A stretch of 64,000 nucleotides of DNA, from positions 1 through 64,000 of the forward strand of contig JABTTQ020001099.1 in NCBI GenBank assembly GCA_016081115.2, written 5' to 3'. This DNA comes from Rehmannia glutinosa. Its lineage: Eukaryota > Streptophyta > Magnoliopsida > Lamiales > Orobanchaceae. Positions 58,751-64,000 of the stretch are shown here, one piece after another. A model generated the notes under the pieces. It was not told where the DNA came from. It saw only the letters and a program-made list of their open reading frames with translations, and ran no database searches. Each line of letters starts with the position of its first letter. The stretch's first letter is position 1. A program made the translations under genes and the position numbers.

Positions 58751-61700
58751 TAGTTGTGGCAATGCACTGTCAAATTCTCAAATCCATGAGTGACATTCAA
58801 GTTTTGATTACACTTTTAAGTTTTTAATGGGGCTTAGTGATTCCTATGAAAGTACCAGGGGGCAAATTCTCCTCATGAATCCCATCCCTTCCCTGAATAC
58901 ACGATGCATCTATCTTCAAGAAGAGAGACAAAGGAGGCGAATTTCTCTCTTCCCATCACCGAAAGCTCTGCATTTGCGTAGCTTCTCATCAATCTAAGAG
59001 AAAACTTAAAGTTGATGTTGTTTGCCAACATTGTGGAAAGCCAGGCCATACCATTGACAAATGCTTGAGCTTATTGGCTTTCCACCTAACTTCAAATTTA
59101 CTAAAGGAAAAAGAATGCCATTGGGAAAACACTGGCCATCCTCATTCGCCCAATGAGTGTGCTCATCCCGGATACCCTGCTCCATCATTTGAGAACAACA
59201 AGCTCTTTTTCCTTTACTCGGGACCAGGTGCGAAACTCATGGCTCTCCTCAATGGTGACACCTGCAACCCTCTCCAAAGACCTCCGGCTCGAGGAATCTC
59301 CACCTCCCAATCACTTCTCCAACATGGCGGGTAACACTCTATTTTCCCCTCCCAATGCTTCATCTAAATTTACTTCATCTTGGATTGTTGATCTGGAGCT
59401 TGAGATCACATGATTTGTTGCCCTTCATTGTATACCTCAACACCTATCAAAGATCACTACTTGAGTTTTTTTGCCTAATGGCACTCAAGTCCCTGTCACA
59501 CATAAAATTTGTCAAAATCTCGATCACCTCATACTCAATGATGTCTTATGTATTCCTGGTTTTTCTTTTAATCTTTTATGCATTACAAAACTTACTAAAA
59601 ATCCTTCTCTAGTTTTTATTTTTCACAAGATTATGGTCTTATTCAGGATCTTTCTTCAAAGATGATGATTGGACTTGCTAAAGCATCACAAGGTCTCTAC
59701 ATCCTTCACACCACAAAGAAGGCCATTGGCCATCCATCTTCATCAAACTTTGCTTTATCGGTTTCCTACAATAAAGAAACGACAAGCTAGTCTTTGGCAT
59801 CAACGACTCGGTCATCTATCTTATCCCAGGATCAAGCTTATAGAGAATTTAGGCTCCTTTGTTAAAATTCTGTAATAGATGATCTTATTTGCCATCTGGC
59901 TAAGCAGAAAAAGAAAAGAGTTTCCTGTTCATTTACCTACTTCTACTTTGCCTTTTTCTCTTATTCATTGTGATGTTTGGGGACCTTATGCAAAGGCCTC
60001 TTTGAAAGGCCACCATTATTTTCTTACTATTGTTGATGACTTTACTAGAATTACTTGGACTTATCTCATGAAAACTAAATCAAACTAAATTAACTGAGAA
60101 TTTTGTTCATTTAATATTTAACTTGATTCAATATCAAAATTAAGGTCATTAAATCTTGACAATGGTCTTGAATTTCTTATGCCTTCCTTTTATGAATCTC
60201 AAGGTATCCTCCATCAAAAATCTTGCCCGTACACACCTCAACAAAATGGTGTAGTTGAACGGAAACATCAACATCTTCTCAATGTTGCTCGATCTTTACT
60301 TTTTCAAGCTTCATTACCAATACATTTCTGGGGGGATGCTATTTTAACAGCAACATACTTAATTAATCGCACTCCCACCCCCATATTACATAACAAATCA
60401 CCTTTTGAACTTCTCTTCAAGTCTCCACCTTCTTATGCTCATTTAAGAACCTTTGGTTGCTTATGTTTTGCCTCAAACAATTTGCCCCATAAAACCAAGT
60501 TTGAGGCCGAGCTAAGAGGTGCATTTTTTTGGGGTATCCTAATGCCACCAAGGGTTATAAAGTCTATGATCTAGACACCAATACTACATTTGTGTCAAGG
60601 GATGTTCATTTTCTGGAGCATATTTTCCCTTTTTCCTCATCTCAGGCTCAAATTTCACCATCTTTTTTAAATTCTAATATCCCTTTACCACCTCATTTTC
60701 CGGATTATTTCACCACCAATACATTCACTCCTTCTTTACCTCCTGATGCTTCAGTAGATACTTCTTCCCCCATTCACCCCTCACCACCTGCAGATCTCCC
60801 TCCTATCATTGAGGATCAAGTTGTCTCACCTCAGCAACCTCCCTCTCTCAAACGTTCTTCCAGACATAGACAACCTCCTTCTTATCTAAAAGATTATTGT
60901 TGCAATCTAGTGCGACCATCTCTTGCTCACCCATTCTGATCTACTTCACCTTGGGTAATTTATCCCCATCATATCTTGCTTATTCAGTATCTTTAAGTAC
61001 CATTTCTGAGCCTTCTTCTTATGAAGAAGCTATCAAATTTCCACAATGGCAACATGCCATCAATGAAGAACTTCAGGCTCTTGATTCTAATGGGACATGG
61101 AGCGTTGTTCCATTACCCCTGCAAGAAACCTATTGGGCTGCAAATATGTTTTCAAAACAAAGCTTCATCTTTGATGGTTCCATTAACAAGCATAAAGCTC
61201 GTCTTGTTGCCAAAGGGTACACTCAGAAAGAAGGATTCGATTATCACGAAACTTTCGATCTGTTGTTAAAATTACAACTGTCGATTGTTTCTTGCTTTAG
61301 CATCTATTTTTGGATGGCATCTTCATGACTTGATATTCACAATGCGTTTCTTAATGGAGATCCGGATGAAGATATCTATATGTCTCTTCCTCTGGTATCT
61401 CCATTAAGGAGTCTCGAGGAATTCCCTAGTATGCAAACTTCATAAGTCTCTCTATGGTTTGAAACAAGCATCAAGACAATGGAATTCAAAGTTTACAAAA
61501 ACATTGCTAAAAGCAGGTTTCAAACAGTCTATGTCAGATTATTCTCTATTTACCAAAGGAGATCACAATAATTTTATTGCTCTACTTGTATATGTTGATG
61601 ACATCTTAATTGGAAGTAACAATCTCCAATCCATTCATCATATTAAGACTTTCCTTCACTCTCAGTTCAAAGTTAGAGATTTGGGAGAAGTGAAGTTCTT

Positions 61701-62756
61701 TCTTGGAATTGAAATTGCCAGAAATCAAAAAGGCATTCATCTCAACCAAAGGAAATACACTCTGGATATTCTAAATGATGCAGGAATGCTAGGGTGTAAA
61801 ACATCTAATACTCCAATCGAGCAAAATCATAAATTAAGTCATTCATCAAAAGATCATATCAAAGATATCACTAGTTATAGAAGATTAGTTGGAAGACTAA
61901 TCTATCTATCAATCACTAGCCACGATATCACTTATCTTTGTCAATATATTAAGTCGGTTCATGGACAAACCTGAACAAATACATTTAGACTCTGCCTTTA
62001 GAGTCCTACGATATTTAAAGGGATCTATAGGACAATGTCTTTTTTATTCCTCTCAATCATCTCTCCTTCTTAAAGGATATAGTGACTCAGATTGGGCTTC
62101 ATGTCCAGAAACAAGAAAATCAACCACAGGATACTATGTGTTTTTAGGTGATTCCATGATCAGTTGGAGAACAAAGAAGCAAACTACAGTCTCAAGATCT
62201 TCGGCAGAAGCTGAATATAGGGCCTTGGCTCAAACATGTAGTGAGATGATGTGGATATCATATTTGCTTAAGGATTTTCGAATAAAACAACAAGAACCAG
62301 CTACACTTTATTGTGATAATCAGTCAGCAATATATCTTACCAAAAATCCCGTTTTTCATGAAAGAACAAAACACGTCGAGATAGACTGTCATTTCATTCG
62401 AGAACAAGTAATCACACAACGACTCAGAATAATGCACATGCCTTCAAAATTTCAACTTGCGGATCTATTCACTAAAGGATTAAGTGCAGAAAGATTCCAT
62501 TTCTTATTGTCCAAGATGGGCATTTTAAATATCTACGCCCATCTTGAGGGGGAATCTCAGAAATCAAAAGAAGAGATGGACAACAAAATAAAGACTGCAA
62601 ATGAAGGAATTGTACAAATAGGACCTCGGCCATTTGTAGAGGAAATTGTTCCAACAAACTTGGATTCCATCTGAATTTTATTCTTTTCTGCTGATATTTT
62701 TCGTCCTTTTATGGACATGTATAAATAGGTGTACTGATGAGCTAATCATTCGGATG
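58751..62756 (+). mobile_element. Ty1/copia element body: gag knuckle, integrase, reverse transcriptase, RNase H
   Basis: Forward copia copy without a 5' LTR. Gag end with CCHC knuckle CQHCGKPGHTIDKC (59023-59064). GAG-pre-integrase (LWHQRLGHLSYPRIKLIENL, 59790-59850). Integrase (IHCDVWGPYAKASLKGHHYF, 59965-60020; YTPQQNGVVERKHQHLLN near 60230). Reverse transcriptase start (KARLVAKGYTQKEGFDYHE, 61195-61250) and catalytic LLVYVDDILIGS (about 61585-61620). RNase H (GYSDSDWAS; AEAEYRAL; YCDNQSAIYL; ADLFTKGL) in an open frame 61961-62674. After the polypurine tract (TTGAGGGGGAA, 62543) the LTR begins but is cut near 62756. Frameshifts near 59400, 59875, 60085, 60530, 61270, 61400 and 61970 make it inactive. 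Confidence 0.9.
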
Positions 62757-64000
62757 CGATTAATTAAGTATGTTGCTGTTAAAATAGCATCCCCCCAGAA
62801 ATGTATTGGTAATGAAGCTTGAAAAAGTAAAGATCGAGCAACATTGAGAAGATGTTGATGTTTCCGTTCAACTACACCATTTTGTTGAGGTGTGTACGGG
62901 CAAGATTTTTGATGGAGGATACCTTGAGATTCATAAAAGGAAGGCATAAGAAATTCAAGACCATTGTCAGTACGAATGACCTTAATTTTGATATTGAACT
63001 GGTTAAATATTAAATGAACAAAATTCTGTAAAGTTAATTTAGTTTCAGATTTAGTTTTCATGAGATAAGTCCAAGTAATTCTAGTAAAGTCATCAACAAT
63101 AGTAAGAAAATAATGGTGGCCTTTCAAAGAGGCCTTTGCATAAGGTCCCCAAACATCACAATGAATAAGAGAAAAAGGCAAAGTAGAAGTAGGTAAATGA
63201 ACAGGGAAACTCTTTCTTTTCTGTTTAGCGGATGGCAAATAATACGATCATCTATTACAGGGAATTTTAACAAAGTGGAGCCTAAATTCTCTATAAGCTT
63301 GATCCTGGGATAAGATAGATGGCCGAGTCGTTGATGCCAAATACTAGCTTGCTGTTCTTTATTGTAGGAAACTGATAAATCAAAGTTTGATGAAGATGGA
63401 TGGCCAATTGCCTTCTTTGTGGTGTGAAGGATGTAGAGACCTTGTGATGCTTTAGCAAGTCCAATCATCATCTTTGAAGAAAGATCCTGAATAAGACCAT
63501 AATCTTGTGAAAAAATAAAAACTAGAGAAGGATTTTTAGTAAGTTTTGTAACAGACAAAAGATTAAAAGAAAAACCAGGAATACATAAGACATCATTGAG
63601 TATGAGGTGATCGAGATTTTTGAGTCCCTTATGTGTGACGGGGACTTGAGTGCCATTAGGCAAAAAAAACCGAAGTAGTGATCTTTGATAGGTGTTGAGG
63701 TATACAATGAAGGGCAACAAATCATGTGATCCGAAGCTCGGTATCAACAATCAAGATGAAGTAAATTTAGATGAAGCATTGGGAGGGGAAAATAGAGTGT
63801 TACCTGCCATGTTGGAGAAGTGATTGGGAGGTGGAGATTCCTCGGAGGCTGGAGGTCTTTGGAGAGGGTTGCGGGGTGTCACCATTGAGGAGAGCCATGA
63901 GTTTACGCACCTGGTCTGAGTAAAGGAAAAGAGCTTGTTGTTCTCACGAGATGGAGCGGGGGTATCGGGATGAGCACATTGTTGCATTTGAATGAGGATG
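62757..64000 (-). mobile_element. copia fragment: integrase to gag, inverted, running off the window
   Basis: Minus-strand copy matching forward 60375 back to about 59140. An integrase frame at 63238-62678 (HCDVWGPYAKASLKGHHYFL, FTRITWTYLMKTKSETKLTL, PQQNGVVERKHQHLLNVARS) is better preserved than in the forward copy. The GAG-pre-integrase frame is 63750-63124 (IWHQRLGHLSYPRIKLIENL). Gag continues to the window end. With 58750-57430 it could be the two halves of one minus-strand element, lacking about 1.2 kb of the reverse-transcriptase N-part. Confidence 0.88.

Noticed and set aside
1..64000. CRISPR arrays, bacterial operons or phage functions
   Set aside because: No regularly spaced direct repeats, no Shine-Dalgarno-led gene strings; all genes are eukaryotic with introns or plant retroelement origin.

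Overview
The window is nuclear DNA from a flowering plant, probably a eudicot. The evidence is intron-rich genes with GT-AG junctions, plant-only or plastid-targeted families (RETICULATA-RELATED, chloroplast rhomboid, thaumatin-like), two U2 snRNA genes with the plant upstream sequence element, plant LTR, LINE, TRIM and MITE elements, and an endogenous caulimovirid. Exon limits were read by eye from splice consensus and family conservation; no search was run.

Layout. 0-12.6 kb holds three host genes: a nine-exon chloroplast rhomboid (minus), a single-exon zinc-ribbon/RING E3 ligase (minus) and an eight-exon RETICULATA-RELATED gene (plus). All three carry 1-2 base indels in otherwise well-conserved exons. 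13.1-13.6 kb is a complete TRIM retroelement with a 5-bp target duplication. 14.5-21.5 kb is a heavily decayed endogenous pararetrovirus. 22.5-23.3 kb is an intact ELO fatty-acid elongase gene.

23.8-38.3 kb is one L1-type LINE on the minus strand, split twice. A 7.5-kb Ty1/copia element (29693-37175, TSD ATCAT) sits in its ORF1, and a ~2-kb gypsy-like piece sits in its endonuclease. 38.4-40.8 kb is a probable Pack-MULE (9-bp TSD) carrying fragments that resemble a Ulp1 peptidase, a LONGIFOLIA/TRM protein and one further conserved protein.

41.7-46.5 kb contains a GPI-anchored-type thaumatin-like gene next to a U2 snRNA gene, followed by a decayed tandem copy of the same pair. 47.3-51.1 kb is an intact seven-exon patatin-like acyl hydrolase gene (minus). 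51-57 kb is AT-rich and contains a 1.1-kb long-armed foldback element, a palindromic foldback MITE and tandem duplications. A tRNA-Glu gene lies at 57.3 kb. 57.4-64 kb consists of copia fragments in inverted arrangement.

The host genes do not form a functional pathway; the plastid (rhomboid, RER), lipid (ELO, patatin) and defence (thaumatin) functions look like ordinary plant gene neighbours. The most informative content is the layered transposon history, the thaumatin-U2 duplication, and the contrast between indel-laden genes in the first 12.6 kb and intact genes further on.
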